Assembly (NCBI GenBank): GCA_963786985.1
Contig: CAWBBL010000034.1
Span: forward strand, 1-64,000
Origin: Desertimonas sp963786985
GTDB taxonomy: Bacteria; Actinomycetota; Acidimicrobiia; Acidimicrobiales; Ilumatobacteraceae
Direction of reading: 5' to 3'
DNA: 64,000 nt
Shown here piece after piece: positions 44,729 through 53,869 of the stretch. The translations under genes and the position numbers were made by a program. The notes under the pieces were generated by a model. That model made no database searches and had not been told where the DNA came from. It saw only the letters and a program-made list of their open reading frames with translations. Numbering within the stretch: the stretch's first letter is position 1; every line of letters begins with the position of its first letter.

Positions 44729-45226
44729 GCCCGCCAGTTCTTCCGCCACGTGTGAGACGTTTCTGTCTCACACGTGGCGGCGGAATGCGTGGGCAGAAGT
44801 CGGGCGCACCGCCATTCTTGTCCCGCTGAGTCTGGCGGTCGGGAAGGAACAAACGTCTGCCGGTATGGCGATGCCGCGCTGATTCAACCGACCGCGTCAT
44901 TGAGTCGGACGTCTCGCGGTAGCGAGCACGCCCGGACTTCGCGGGGCCACAGCAGACCGCCGACTCTGTGTGCTTGCAACAGCAAGCAACGCTGCTTCAA
45001 AGCTTGACCTGCGGTGTCGCCGAGCCGGCGATAGAGGTGCTGCGCCCGGCGAGTCATCGGAGATCACACCAGGTGGCTCCAGAGATCGACGATCTTGATG
45101 GCGAATCGTCGGAGCGGGTAACGCCCAGGTAACGCGGTGTCCCTACCGTCGCCGACAGCGTGGTCAACGAGGTGAGCGCAATGGCGTGGAGCACACGGCC
45201 ACGACGAGGTTCGAGAGGGTGGGACG
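44729..45226. other. 498-bp gap, contains a terminator hairpin
   Basis: After the hairpin at 44744-44779 no gene is supportable. The segment just before 45227 carries gagagggtggg, a ribosome site for the next small ORF. Confidence 0.4.
44744..44779 (+). terminator. perfect 15-bp hairpin after the haloperoxidase gene
   Basis: CGCCACGTGTGAGAC (44744-44758) pairs fully with GTCTCACACGTGGCG (44765-44779) around a 6-nt loop, 16 bp after the stop. There is no T-run, so it is a stem-loop 3' end or an intergenic repeat. Confidence 0.6.
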
Positions 45227-45379
45227 ATGTTGGAGACCGATAGAGGTGACAGCGAGATGGGACGACCGCTCGTCCTGTGCCGCAGCCGCGGCGGCCCTTA
45301 CGACAACGACGCATTCCTCAGCGGTCGGCGGCTGGGCGACATCGACCACTTCGAGCTCACGACCCCAGGCCAGGACTAG
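45227..45379 (+). CDS. 50-residue protein coupled to hoxX
   Basis: Starting at an ATG with a good gagagggtggg site, the ORF encodes MLETDRGDSEMGRPLVLCRS RGGPYDNDAFLSGRRLGDID HFELTTPGQD and ends 4 bp before the hoxX start. The RGGPYDNDAFLSGRRLG stretch looks conserved-protein-like but I do not recognise a family. Tight spacing suggests co-translation with hoxX. Confidence 0.45.
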   Translation: MLETDRGDSEMGRPLVLCRSRGGPYDNDAFLSGRRLGDIDHFELTTPGQD

Positions 45380-45383
45380 GACG

Positions 45384-47114
45384 ATGCGGATCCTGCTGCT
45401 CTGCTCGGCGTTCAACGGGCTGACTCAACGCGCCTGGATCGCCTTGCGCGAGGCCGGTCACGAGGTGAGTGTCGAGTTCGCGTCGAGCGGGGAGGCGATG
45501 ATCTCGGCGGTTGGACTGTTCGACCCAGAGCTGATCATCTGCCCATTCCTGCGCGAGCGGGTGCCCGAGGAGGTCTGGCGGCGGTACCGCACGATCATCG
45601 TGCATCCTGGACCGAAAGGCGACCGTGGGCCATCGTCGCTCGACTGGGCGCTGATGGACGGCGAGCCGCAGTGGGGCGTCACGGCGTTGCAGGCGGTCGA
45701 GGAGATGGACGCCGGGCCGATCTGGGCGACGCGCCCGCTGGTGTTCCGCACGGCTGGGCGGCCCAAGAGCGCTGTGTACAACGGTCCCGTGGCCGATGCC
45801 GCAGTCGAGTTGATCGGCGAGGTCGTCGCCAAGGCGGCCGATCCCAGCTTCCGGCCCGAGGCGCTGGACTATCGGCGCGCCGATGTCATCGGGCGGCTAC
45901 GACCGCCGCTGCGCCCCGCTGACCGCCAGTTCGACTGGTCCGAGGACACCGATGCGATCCTCCGGCGGATCGCCGCGGCTGACGGGTCGCCCGGTGTCCG
46001 CACCACGATCGGAGACGAGCCCGTCTTCGTCTTCGACGCCCATCGCGGACCGCTGCTGCCGGGCCGCCCGGGCAGTGTCGTGGGTCGTCGAAACGGCGCG
46101 GTCCTCGTCCGCACCGGTGACGGCTGTGTGTGGATCGGTCAGGTGCGCATCGACGGATGCGTCAAGCTGCCGGCATCGATGGCGCTGCGCTCACAGCTCG
46201 GCGATCTACCTGACGTCCTGAGCGTGGCCACCCAGTCAGCGGACGAGGCCGGACGTCGCGAGATCAGCTATCGGAGTCACGGTGATGTCGGCGTCTTGGG
46301 AATCGACTTCTACAACGGGGCGATGTCGACCGGACAATGTCGAAGGCTCAGCGCAGCACTCCGTGACGCCCTGCGGCAGCCGACCAAGGTGCTCGTGGTC
46401 CGCGGCGGCGAGTCCTTCAGTAACGGCATCCATCTCAACGTCATTGAGGCTGCTCCCTCGCCGACGCTCGAGGCGTGGCGCAACATCAACGCCATCGACG
46501 ATGTGGCTCGCGAGATCGTCACAGCGACCGACCAGCTCGTCGTCGCGTCGGTGGGAGCCAACGCCGGCGCCGGCGGCGTGATGCTGGCCCTCGGCGCCGA
46601 CCACGTGATCCTGCGTGACGGTGTCGTGCTCAACCCGCACTACGCGACGATGGGGTTGTACGGATCGGAGTACTGGACCTACCTCTTGCCGAAGCGGGTC
46701 GGCGATGACGAGGCGGCTCGACTCACCGAACGTTGCCTGCCGATCGGCTCTGCGCAGGCCAAACGGACGGGGCTTGTCGACGACGTCGTCGCCGGCCCGT
46801 CGGCGGAGTTCGAGGAAGCCGTCTTGGAGTACGCCACGCGGCTTGCCGGCCGCGCCGATCACGACCGAATGCTGCAACGCAAGCGTACGTCGCGCCGTGC
46901 AGACGAGCAGCGCAAGCCGCTCGACGCGTATCGCGCCGAGGAGCTGGCCGAGATGAGTCGAGACATCTTCGATGACCGGCACGGGTTCAGCGCCGCACGA
47001 CACGCGTTCGTCACCAAGCAACGACCTGGCTCAACCCCACCGCGCATCGCCCTGCACCGACCCGAACTGCCGCCGGAGGTCGGCGGTGATGCCGCTGCTC
47101 GACGCGCGAGCTGA
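45384..47114 (+). CDS. hoxX: HoxX-like hydrogenase maturation protein
   Basis: The 576-residue protein starts MRILLLCSAFNGLTQRAWIA LREAGHEV. The N-terminal part is a formyltransferase domain (IICPFLRERVPEEVWRRYRT IIVHPGPKGDRGPSSLDWAL with the HPG and SSLDW motifs). The C-terminal part is an enoyl-CoA hydratase/crotonase fold (ISYRSHGDVGVLGIDFYNGA ... VVRGGESFSNGIHLNVIEAA ... GANAGAGGVMLALGADHVIL ... NPHYATMGLYGSEYWTYLLP). This arrangement is that of HoxX/HypX, which makes the CO ligand of [NiFe] hydrogenase from formyl-tetrahydrofolate. No hydrogenase gene is in the window. Confidence 0.88.
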   Translation: MRILLLCSAFNGLTQRAWIALREAGHEVSVEFASSGEAMISAVGLFDPELIICPFLRERVPEEVWRRYRTIIVHPGPKGDRGPSSLDWALMDGEPQWGVTALQAVEEMDAGPIWATRPLVFRTAGRPKSAVYNGPVADAAVELIGEVVAKAADPSFRPEALDYRRADVIGRLRPPLRPADRQFDWSEDTDAILRRIAAADGSPGVRTTIGDEPVFVFDAHRGPLLPGRPGSVVGRRNGAVLVRTGDGCVWIGQVRIDGCVKLPASMALRSQLGDLPDVLSVATQSADEAGRREISYRSHGDVGVLGIDFYNGAMSTGQCRRLSAALRDALRQPTKVLVVRGGESFSNGIHLNVIEAAPSPTLEAWRNINAIDDVAREIVTATDQLVVASVGANAGAGGVMLALGADHVILRDGVVLNPHYATMGLYGSEYWTYLLPKRVGDDEAARLTERCLPIGSAQAKRTGLVDDVVAGPSAEFEEAVLEYATRLAGRADHDRMLQRKRTSRRADEQRKPLDAYRAEELAEMSRDIFDDRHGFSAARHAFVTKQRPGSTPPRIALHRPELPPEVGGDAAARRAS

Positions 47115-47312
47115 TGGCGGTTACGCAGCGGCGACGAGCCGCCTTGCCGGATCGGCCGTTCATCTCAAGCCCGAACCCGTCAAACATCGCGGAGCGCACG
47201 CGTGCGTGACGTTGCGCTCGTAGGGCCCACCTGACCCGCCAGAGCGGACGTGTGGCGCCTCACGATTGGGCTGTTGCTTCACCCGACCGTGTGCATCAGG
47301 TGCGCTTCTGAG

Positions 47313-47894
47313 CTATGGCGCGGTCGTCCCCGGTGCCGATGTAGCGTCCGCGGTGAGCGCCGCCACCAACCCGGTAGCGAACCCGTAGATCCGCAGCGCC
47401 GTGATCTCCCCATCCGCAAGATCGTAGAAGACCGAATAGGGCACCGCGACCTGCTTGCCACTCGCCGGAATACCGGCGAAGTCACCCGTGTGAGTGCCGA
47501 CGAAGACTACTTCCGCGGCAGCCGTGCCCTCGCCAATGACCACATTCGTCACCTCCGGGCGCGCATCGAAAGTCTGCTCGTGCAGCTCGACGATCCCACT
47601 GACCACCTCGTCCCGCCCCTCGATCCGCTGGCCGACGTCGACCAGCTCAAAGACCACATCGTCGCTGAAATACGGGGCGATGTCCTCGCGGGCCACCAAC
47701 GCGGCGATGTAGGCATCGATGACCGTCTGCGTCTCCTCGATGCTCATGGCCACCGGCGCCGGCGAGGCAGTCGGCTCCGGTTCCGGCACCGATGTTGCCA
47801 CAGCCCCCAGCGGCGCGGCAGTGGCCACAAGGGCCGCGGCGACCACGGCGACCACGCCGCGGCGACGCGCCATCACGTACCGTCGAATCTTCAT
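47313..47894 (-). CDS. secreted SnoaL-like (NTF2-fold) protein
   Basis: The start at 47894 (MKIRRYVMARRRGVVAVVAA ALVATAAPLGAVATSVPEPE) is almost the same signal peptide as that of the haloperoxidase gene at 43300. The mature part is an NTF2/SnoaL-like domain: TQTVIDAYIAALVAREDIAP YFSDDVVFELVDVGQRIEGR DEVVSGIVELHEQTF ... VPYSVFYDLADGEITALRIY. Such domains are often binding or isomerase scaffolds. The 193-residue product should be secreted. No known catalytic residues stand out. Confidence 0.82.
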   Translation of the reverse strand: MKIRRYVMARRRGVVAVVAAALVATAAPLGAVATSVPEPEPTASPAPVAMSIEETQTVIDAYIAALVAREDIAPYFSDDVVFELVDVGQRIEGRDEVVSGIVELHEQTFDARPEVTNVVIGEGTAAAEVVFVGTHTGDFAGIPASGKQVAVPYSVFYDLADGEITALRIYGFATGLVAALTADATSAPGTTAP

Positions 47895-48270
47895 TGCTTT
47901 CTCCTCTTCCTGAGTTGTTCTCTCCTCCAACTTTGGGAACCTGGGATTCGAATGACGAGACACGTTGAGCGGGTGGTGCTCACCTCGTTGTGACTCGGTT
48001 TGCAACGGCGCTCCGTCACTTCGGTCGCTGCGGTGTCGGTTGGTTCGATGACTGGAGTGCTTCGACGGTGGCCGCCATCCATCGGCAACGGCCAGGCTGG
48101 TCAACAGCAGCGAGAGCACTCCAACGGCGACAGTGCGCGAAACGGAGGCCGAGACATGATTCTCCTCTCAATCAATGCCCAGGTTCCTCCCGAGAACCCG
48201 CCGCGACCGTACCGACGACCCGATGAGCTGTCACCCGAATACTCGGCCAACCCTCCCGTTGATCACGCGA
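47755..48270. repeat. inverted duplication, copy B (small ORF + leader + signal peptide)
   Basis: Reverse-oriented partner of 42935-43440. It holds the small ORF at 48156-48275, a 261-bp intergenic region and the signal peptide codons of the SnoaL-like gene. Similarity fades inside the mature-protein region (after VPEPEPTASP), so only the leader module was duplicated. Confidence 0.85.
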
Positions 48271-48275
48271 CGTAG
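48156..48275 (+). CDS. small Pro-rich protein, copy B
   Basis: The 39-residue ORF (MILLSINAQVPPENPPRPYR RPDELSPEYSANPPVDHAT) is nearly identical to the start of the copy-A ORF at 43047 but ends earlier. It is divergent from the SnoaL-like gene, as copy A is from the haloperoxidase gene. Confidence 0.55.
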   Translation: MILLSINAQVPPENPPRPYRRPDELSPEYSANPPVDHAT

Positions 48276-48336
48276 CACGTCCCGCGATCGATGAGGCGAA
48301 GGCGCCATCGGCACACCGCTGGACGTCGTTCGTGCC

Positions 48337-49524
48337 TTGACCGGGATCCTAAACCGGTTTAGGATTCCGGCTACGTCGTACGCCAGCACGCCCGATGCGT
48401 CGGTCGGTTCGAGGGGTACTCGGGGGGTCACGAGACGTCGTCGCGCCACGATCGTCGATGTCGCCCGCCGGGCCGGGGTCTCCAAGGGCCTCGTGTCGTT
48501 CGTCCTCAACGATCGGCCAGGCGTCGCTCCCGCAACCAAGGACCGGATCCTCGACGCGGCGCGCGAGCTCGACTGGCGCCCGAGCCAAGCGGCCAGATCG
48601 TTGGCCAACGAACGGTCCTACGCGATGGGACTCGTGCTCGCTCGACCAGCCGAACTTCTCGGCGCCGACCCGTTCTTCCCGGCGTTCGTCGCCGGTGTCG
48701 AGGCCGAACTGTCGGCTCGCAACGCATCGCTCGTGCTGCAGGTCGTCCCGAGTATCGACACCGAGCTGGCGGTCTATCGACGACTCGCCGCCGATCACCG
48801 CGTCGACGGCGTGCTCGTCGCCGACCTGCGCGTCGACGATCCGCGCCCCGACACGTTGGTCGAGATCGGCCTGCCGGCGGTGACCCTGGGGAGGCCGGGT
48901 GGTCGCCGCGTGGTGCCCGCCGTCGTGCTCGACGACAAGCCCGGCGTAATCGCCGCCGTCGAGCACCTTGTCGATCTCGGTCACCGACGAGTCGCCTTCG
49001 TCGGCGGCCCGGACGAGTTCCTTCACGCCCGCAGCCGGCGCGAGGCATGGCGCACCACGCTGGAAGGCTTCGGGTTGTCGGCCGCACTCACCTTCGACGG
49101 CGACTTCGGTGGCACGAGTGGCGCGATGGCGACGGTTCGCCTCCTCGAACTACCGGCGCGTCAGCAACCGACCGCCATCGTCTTCGCCAACGATCTGATG
49201 GCCGTCGCCGGGGTGTCCGCGGCGACCCGTCGCGGGCGCCGCGTGCCCGACGACCTCTCCGTCGTCGGGTTCGACGACATCACCGTCGCCGCGTACATGC
49301 ACCCCGCACTCACCACCGTGGCGCAAGATGCCGTGGCGTGGGGGCGCGCCGCGACCCGGGCGGTGTTCGACCTCGTCGAGCACGGCGCCGACGACGACGT
49401 GGAGCTGGCCCCGGCACGGCTCGTCGTCAGGGAGTCGACCGCACCACCGCCACACGGTGGGCGACCGCGCGTCCGCCGATCGCAACCGTCTGTCCGATCA
49501 CGACCAACCAGGAGGACATCATGA
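48337..49524 (+). CDS. LacI-family transcriptional regulator
   Basis: The HTH (ATIVDVARRAGVSKGLVSFV LNDRPGVAPATKDRIL) and sugar-binding domain (LVLARPAELLGADPFFPAFV AGVE ... VVGFDDITVAAYMHP) are complete. The only in-frame start is the TTG at 48337, which overlaps the operator; an ATG at 48395 in another frame followed by GGGGGG (48421-48426) suggests a lost base and a true start there. The protein (about 340-395 residues) should repress the downstream sugar ABC operon in response to its sugar ligand. Confidence 0.85.
   Translation: MTGILNRFRIPATSYASTPDASVGSRGTRGVTRRRRATIVDVARRAGVSKGLVSFVLNDRPGVAPATKDRILDAARELDWRPSQAARSLANERSYAMGLVLARPAELLGADPFFPAFVAGVEAELSARNASLVLQVVPSIDTELAVYRRLAADHRVDGVLVADLRVDDPRPDTLVEIGLPAVTLGRPGGRRVVPAVVLDDKPGVIAAVEHLVDLGHRRVAFVGGPDEFLHARSRREAWRTTLEGFGLSAALTFDGDFGGTSGAMATVRLLELPARQQPTAIVFANDLMAVAGVSAATRRGRRVPDDLSVVGFDDITVAAYMHPALTTVAQDAVAWGRAATRAVFDLVEHGADDDVELAPARLVVRESTAPPPHGGRPRVRRSQPSVRSRPTRRTS
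48346..48365. promoter_or_regulatory. LacI-type operator, perfect 20-bp palindrome
   Basis: ATCCTAAACCGGTTTAGGAT is a perfect palindrome with the central AAACCGGTTT of LacI/GalR-family operators. It lies at the 5' end of the lacI-type gene, which suggests autoregulation. Confidence 0.75.
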
Positions 49525-50813
49525 AACGATCAACGATCGCGGCACTCGCCGTCATCGGGCTCACCGGCGGTGCGCTAGGCACCGGCGTCGGGGTCAACGC
49601 CGCCGCCCCGAGCGGGGCACTCGAGTCGCGTGGCCCGATCACGATCTGGCTCTCCAACAACCCCTTCGAGCTGGAATGGGGCACGGCCATGGTCGAGGCG
49701 TGGAACGCCGAGCATCCCGACGAGGAGATCACGGCCGCAGGAGATCCCGGCCGGGCGGACGAGCGAGGAGGTCATCGGCGCCGCTATCACGGCGGGCAAC
49801 GCACCGTGCCTCATCTTCAACACGGCGCCCGCTGCCGTGCCGCAGTTCCAGCGCCAGGGCGGGCTGGTCGATCACTCGACAGCTTCGCCGACGGCGCTGA
49901 CTACGTCGCCGCACGCACGGGCGACCGCGCCGAGCAGTACCGCTCGAGCGACGGCGGCCTGTACCAGATGCCGTGGAAGGCCAACCCGGTGATGATCATC
50001 TACAACCGGGGCATCTTCGAGGAGGCCGGTCTCGACCCCGACAACCCGCCGCTCGCCACCTACGACGAGTTCCTGGCGACCGCCCAGACGCTCGTCGACG
50101 AAGGCGGGGTGCAGGCGGCGATCTGGCCATCGCCGGCCGGTGAGTTCTTCCAGCCGTGGTTCGACTTCTACCCGACGTACATCGCCCAGAGCGGACTCGC
50201 GCTGGTCGAGGACGGGGAGGCGACGTTCGCCTCCGAGGACGGCTTCGCCGTCGCCAACTTCTGGCGCAGCCTCTACGACGCCGAGCTTGACGCCCCGCGA
50301 GGCACTACCCCGCTGATGCCTTCGCCGACGAGGAGTCGGCCATGGCGATCGCCGGACCATGGGCCATCGCCGTCTACGGTGAGGACATCGACTGGGGCGT
50401 CGTGCCCGTGCCGACCGCCGAAGCCACCCCGGCCGAGGAGATCCAGACGTTCAGCGACGAGAAGTCGATCGGCATGTTCACGGCGTGCGAGAACCAGGCC
50501 ACGGCGTGGGACGTGCTCAAGTTCGCCACCAGCGAGGAGCAGGACGGCGCGCTGCTCGAGATCAGCGGACAGATGCCGATGCGCACGGATCTGCTCGGCA
50601 CGTTCCCCGAGTACTTCGAGGCCAACCCCGACTACGCAGCCTTCGCCGAGCAGGCCGACCGCACCATCGAGGTGCCCAACGTGGCCAACTCGATCGAGGT
50701 CTGGCAGACCTTCCGTGACGCCTGGTCGGAGTCGGTGATCTTCGGCGACAGCGACCCGCAGGAGGCGCTGACGGCCGCCGCCGAAGACGATCAACGAACT
50801 CGTCGCCGAGTAG
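49521..50813 (+). CDS. sugar ABC transporter substrate-binding protein, multiple frameshifts
   Basis: The start at 49521 follows caggaggacatc. A signal peptide (MKRSTIAALAVIGLTGGALG TGVGVNA) and ITIWLSNNPFELEWGTAMVE AWN mark a solute-binding protein family 1. The body is spread over three frames with shifts near 49735, 49875, 50310 and 50785: EIPAGRTSEEVIGAAITAGN, then DGGLYQMPWKANPVMIIYNR GIFEEAGLDPDNPP, then MAIAGPWAIAVYGEDIDWGV, and INELVAE at the end. About 430 residues when joined. It binds an oligosaccharide for the two permeases downstream. Four shifts in 1.3 kb is much denser than in the neighbours. Confidence 0.8.
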
Positions 50814-50827
50814 GCGACGACGACACG

Positions 50828-51777
50828 ATGGCCGCCACGGCCAGCCCCTCCGTGGCCGGCGCCGGGTCGTTCGACCCGGCGCCGGCGCGGAGGCGCGAAC
50901 GCATCCCGCTCCGGCAGCAACTCGCCGGCTATCTCTTCGTGTCGCCCTGGGTCGTCTTCTTCGTCGGGATCTTCGCCTATCCGCTCGGGTTCGCGATCTG
51001 GATGTCGTTCTACGACTACTTCTTCGCCGCGCCTGGTGCGACCGTGGAGCGGCCGTTCGTCGGGTTCGACAACTACTGGGACGCCCTCACCGACGAGGAC
51101 GTACGCCAATCGTTCCGGAACATCGTCGTCTTCCTCGTCATCAACGTGCCGCTCACGGTGATCCTCGCGATCGCCCTGGCGATGGCGCTGAACGCCGTCA
51201 TCCCGTTCCGGGCGTTCTTCCGCACTGCCTTCTTCCTGCCCTACGTGACGGCGAGCGTGGCGCTGATCGGCGTCTGGCTGTGGCTGTTCAGAACCGACGG
51301 GCTCGTCAACACGATGCTCGGCCCGCTCGCCCCTGACCCGTCATGGCTCGATCAACGAACGGCTCGCCATGCCGACGATCGCCATCTACGTCACGTGGAA
51401 GGGGCTCGGCTTCTACATCCTGCTGTACCTCGCCGCGCTTGCAGAACGTGCAGAAGGAGCTGTACGAGGCGGCGGCGGTCGACGGAGCCGGACGCTGGAG
51501 GTCGTTCCGCAGCGTCACGTGGCCGGGCGTCCGGCCGGCCACGACGCTGGTCCTCGTGCTGGCGATCATCACCGGCGCCAACCTGTTCACCGAGCCGTAC
51601 CTGCTGACCGGCGGAGGTGGGCCCAACGGCGCGTCGTCGTCGCCCGTACTGATCATGTACCAGACCGGCATCCAACAAGGCAACGCCGGCGAAGGCGCCG
51701 CCATCGGCGTCATCCTCGTCTTCTTCGTCGCGATCGTCGGGCTCATCGCCCGGTACCTCAGCGAACGGAACGCGTGA
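50828..51777 (+). CDS. sugar ABC transporter permease 1, two frameshifts
   Basis: The protein starts MAATASPSVAGAGSFDPAPA and reads LAGYLFVSPWVVFFVGIFAY PLGFAIWMSFYDYFF and RTAFFLPYVTASVALIGVWL in one frame. Shifts near 51348 and 51438 break INERLAMPTIAIYVTWKGLG FYILLYLAAL and QNVQKELYEAAAVDGAGRWR SFRSVTWPGVRP, the EAA motif (EAAAVDGAG...P) that contacts the ATPase. It is a MalF/UgpA-type membrane component of about 315 residues. The stop overlaps the next start (TGATG). Confidence 0.82.
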
Positions 51778-52659
51778 TGTCCACGACCGACGAGACCATC
51801 GCCACCGACCGCGATCAAGTCGCGGCACCCCGCCAGCGCCATGCCGGACGACTTCTGCTGCTGACGGTCGGCGCCTTCGTCTTCATCTTCCCGTTCTAGT
51901 ACATGTTCATCGGCTCGCTCCAGGAGGAGGTCCGACAGCGGCATCGGCGGCGCGGTGCCGCGGCCCGGCAATCTCACGACCGCCAACTACAGCGACATCA
52001 ACGAGGCGATCGACCTGGTCGGCTCGCTGGGCAACTCGGCGATCGTCACGATCGGTGTGCTGCTCGGCACGATCTTCTTCGGGTTGCTCGCCGGCTACGC
52101 CATGGCCGTGCTCCACTACCGCGGGCGGGGCGCCACGTTCGCCAGCGTGTTGCTCGTCCAGACGATCCCGTTCCAGCTGCTGATGATCCCGCTGTACGTG
52201 TTGCTCGTCCGCAACTACGGGCTGGGCGATACCTATCTCGGGATGATCCTGCCGTTCGCCATCAGCCCGGCCGCCGTGTTCATCTTCCGGCAGTTCTTCC
52301 TGCAACTTCCTCGCGAGTTGTTCGACGCCGCGCGCATCGACGGCGCCAGCGAGTTGATGATCCTGCGCCGCATCGCCGTTCCGCTCGCCCGCCCGGCCAT
52401 TCTCACGGCGACGCTGCTGACGTTCATCGGCCCGTGGAACGAGTTCCTCTGGCCGTTCCTCATCACCAAGAAGACCGAGATGCAACCGCTCGCCGTGTCG
52501 CTCGCCAACTACATCTCCACCCTGCAAGCGACGGTGGCCAACCCGTTCGGGTCGGTGATGGCCGGCGCGTGCGTGCTGGCGGCACCGGTCGTCGGGTTGT
52601 TCATCGTGTTCCAGCGCCACTTCACGTCGAGCGACATCGGCTCAGGAGTGAAGGGGTGA
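51777..52659 (+). CDS. sugar ABC transporter permease 2, interrupted
   Basis: The start MSTTDETIATDRDQVAAPRQ continues to LLLLTVGAFVFIFPF, then an in-frame TAG (51897), where a Tyr would be expected, and a shift near 51945. Downstream the MalG-type permease is normal: NSAIVTIGVLLGTIFFGLLA GYAM ... ELFDAARIDGASELMILRRI AVPLARP (EAA motif) ... WNEFLWPFLITKKTEMQPLA VSL. Joined length about 294 residues. With the binding protein and permease 1 it makes a sugar importer; the ATPase is presumably encoded elsewhere. Confidence 0.8.
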
Positions 52660-53714
52660 TCCCCTATCGGTTGACACGGTTGGGGATCGTGATGGCCCCC
52701 GATCCCGGGGATCCGTTGGAAGCCGAAGGGGTGCTCAACCCTGCTACCGGGCACACGCCCGACGGTCGCCTGCACCTCCTGCCGAGAGTGGTCGCCGCCG
52801 GCAACGTGTCCCGCGTCGGCCTCGCCGAAGTCGTCGTCGAGGACGGCGTCCCCGTCGGCGTCGATCGACGCGGCATCGTTCTCGAACCCGACCTGTCTTG
52901 GGAACGCGGCGTGAACCACGCCGGGGTCGAGGATCCCCGCGTCACCTATCTCGATCGGCTCGGGGTGCACGTGATGACGTACGTCGCCTTCGGGCCGCTC
53001 GGGCCGCGGATTGCCGTAGCCGTGTCACGGGACCTGCGCTCGTGGCAGCGACTCGGACCGGTGCTGTTCGGCCACGAGGCGGAGTGGGGCGTCGACTTCA
53101 ACCTGTACCCCAACAAGGACGCCCTGTTCTTCCCCGAGCCGATCCCGGGCCCCGACGGCGAACCGTGCTATGCGATGTTGCACCGGCCGATGTGGCATGC
53201 CGACTGGCTCGGCGTCGGCGACGCCCTCGTGCCGCCCGCCGGCATCGACGAGCGACCGGGCATCTGGATCTCCTACGTCACCGAGGCCGCCGTCGACGGT
53301 GACTTGCGGGCCCTCACGGTCCTGCGTTCCCACCGCTGCGTCGCCGTCGGCGAGTTCACGTTCGAGAGCACCAAGATCGGTGGAGGTCCGCCACCAATTC
53401 GGGTCCCGGAAGGATGGCTGCTCATCCACCATGGCGTCGCCGGGGACGTCGCCTCCGGCTTCGACCCGACCGCGCCGAGCTCGGCGGTCTACTGCGCCGG
53501 CGCCATGCTGCTCGATCCAGATGATCCGGCGAAGGTTCTCGACCGCACCGCCGAACCACTCCTGCAGCCACAGACAGCTGCCGAGCAAGTCGGCACCGTG
53601 GCCAACGTCGTGTTCCCGACTGCGATCGCGGCGATCGGCCCGCGGCAGTTCGTGTTCTACGGCATGGCCGACGCGCGCATCGGCGTAGCCGAGCTCGAGC
53701 GCACGGTGGCGTGA
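52656..53714 (+). CDS. GH130-type glycosidase/phosphorylase
   Basis: The GTG at 52656 overlaps the permease stop (GTGA). The 352-residue five-bladed beta-propeller protein has NHAGVEDPRVTYLDRLGVHV MTYVAFGPLGPRIAVAVSRD and GVDFNLYPNKDALFFPEPI, with the catalytic-type Asp in EDPR and the PNKDALFFP block typical of GH130. Members phosphorolyse beta-1,4-mannosides or beta-1,2-mannooligosaccharides. Its place at the end of the ABC operon suggests it degrades the imported sugar inside the cell. A second GH130 protein lies at the right edge of the window. Confidence 0.85.
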   Translation: MIPYRLTRLGIVMAPDPGDPLEAEGVLNPATGHTPDGRLHLLPRVVAAGNVSRVGLAEVVVEDGVPVGVDRRGIVLEPDLSWERGVNHAGVEDPRVTYLDRLGVHVMTYVAFGPLGPRIAVAVSRDLRSWQRLGPVLFGHEAEWGVDFNLYPNKDALFFPEPIPGPDGEPCYAMLHRPMWHADWLGVGDALVPPAGIDERPGIWISYVTEAAVDGDLRALTVLRSHRCVAVGEFTFESTKIGGGPPPIRVPEGWLLIHHGVAGDVASGFDPTAPSSAVYCAGAMLLDPDDPAKVLDRTAEPLLQPQTAAEQVGTVANVVFPTAIAAIGPRQFVFYGMADARIGVAELERTVA

Positions 53715-53869
53715 CAGACGGCCCCGACGTCCACCAGCTGGGCCTCGTCGGATGACACACGCGACGAGCTCAGGCGGAACGGGTCCGGTCGGTGAACTCG
53801 TACCAGATCGGACTAGACATCCCGAAGGCGTCGAGTGTTTGCGTTCTCGATCTCGGGCGTGTTGCTGAA

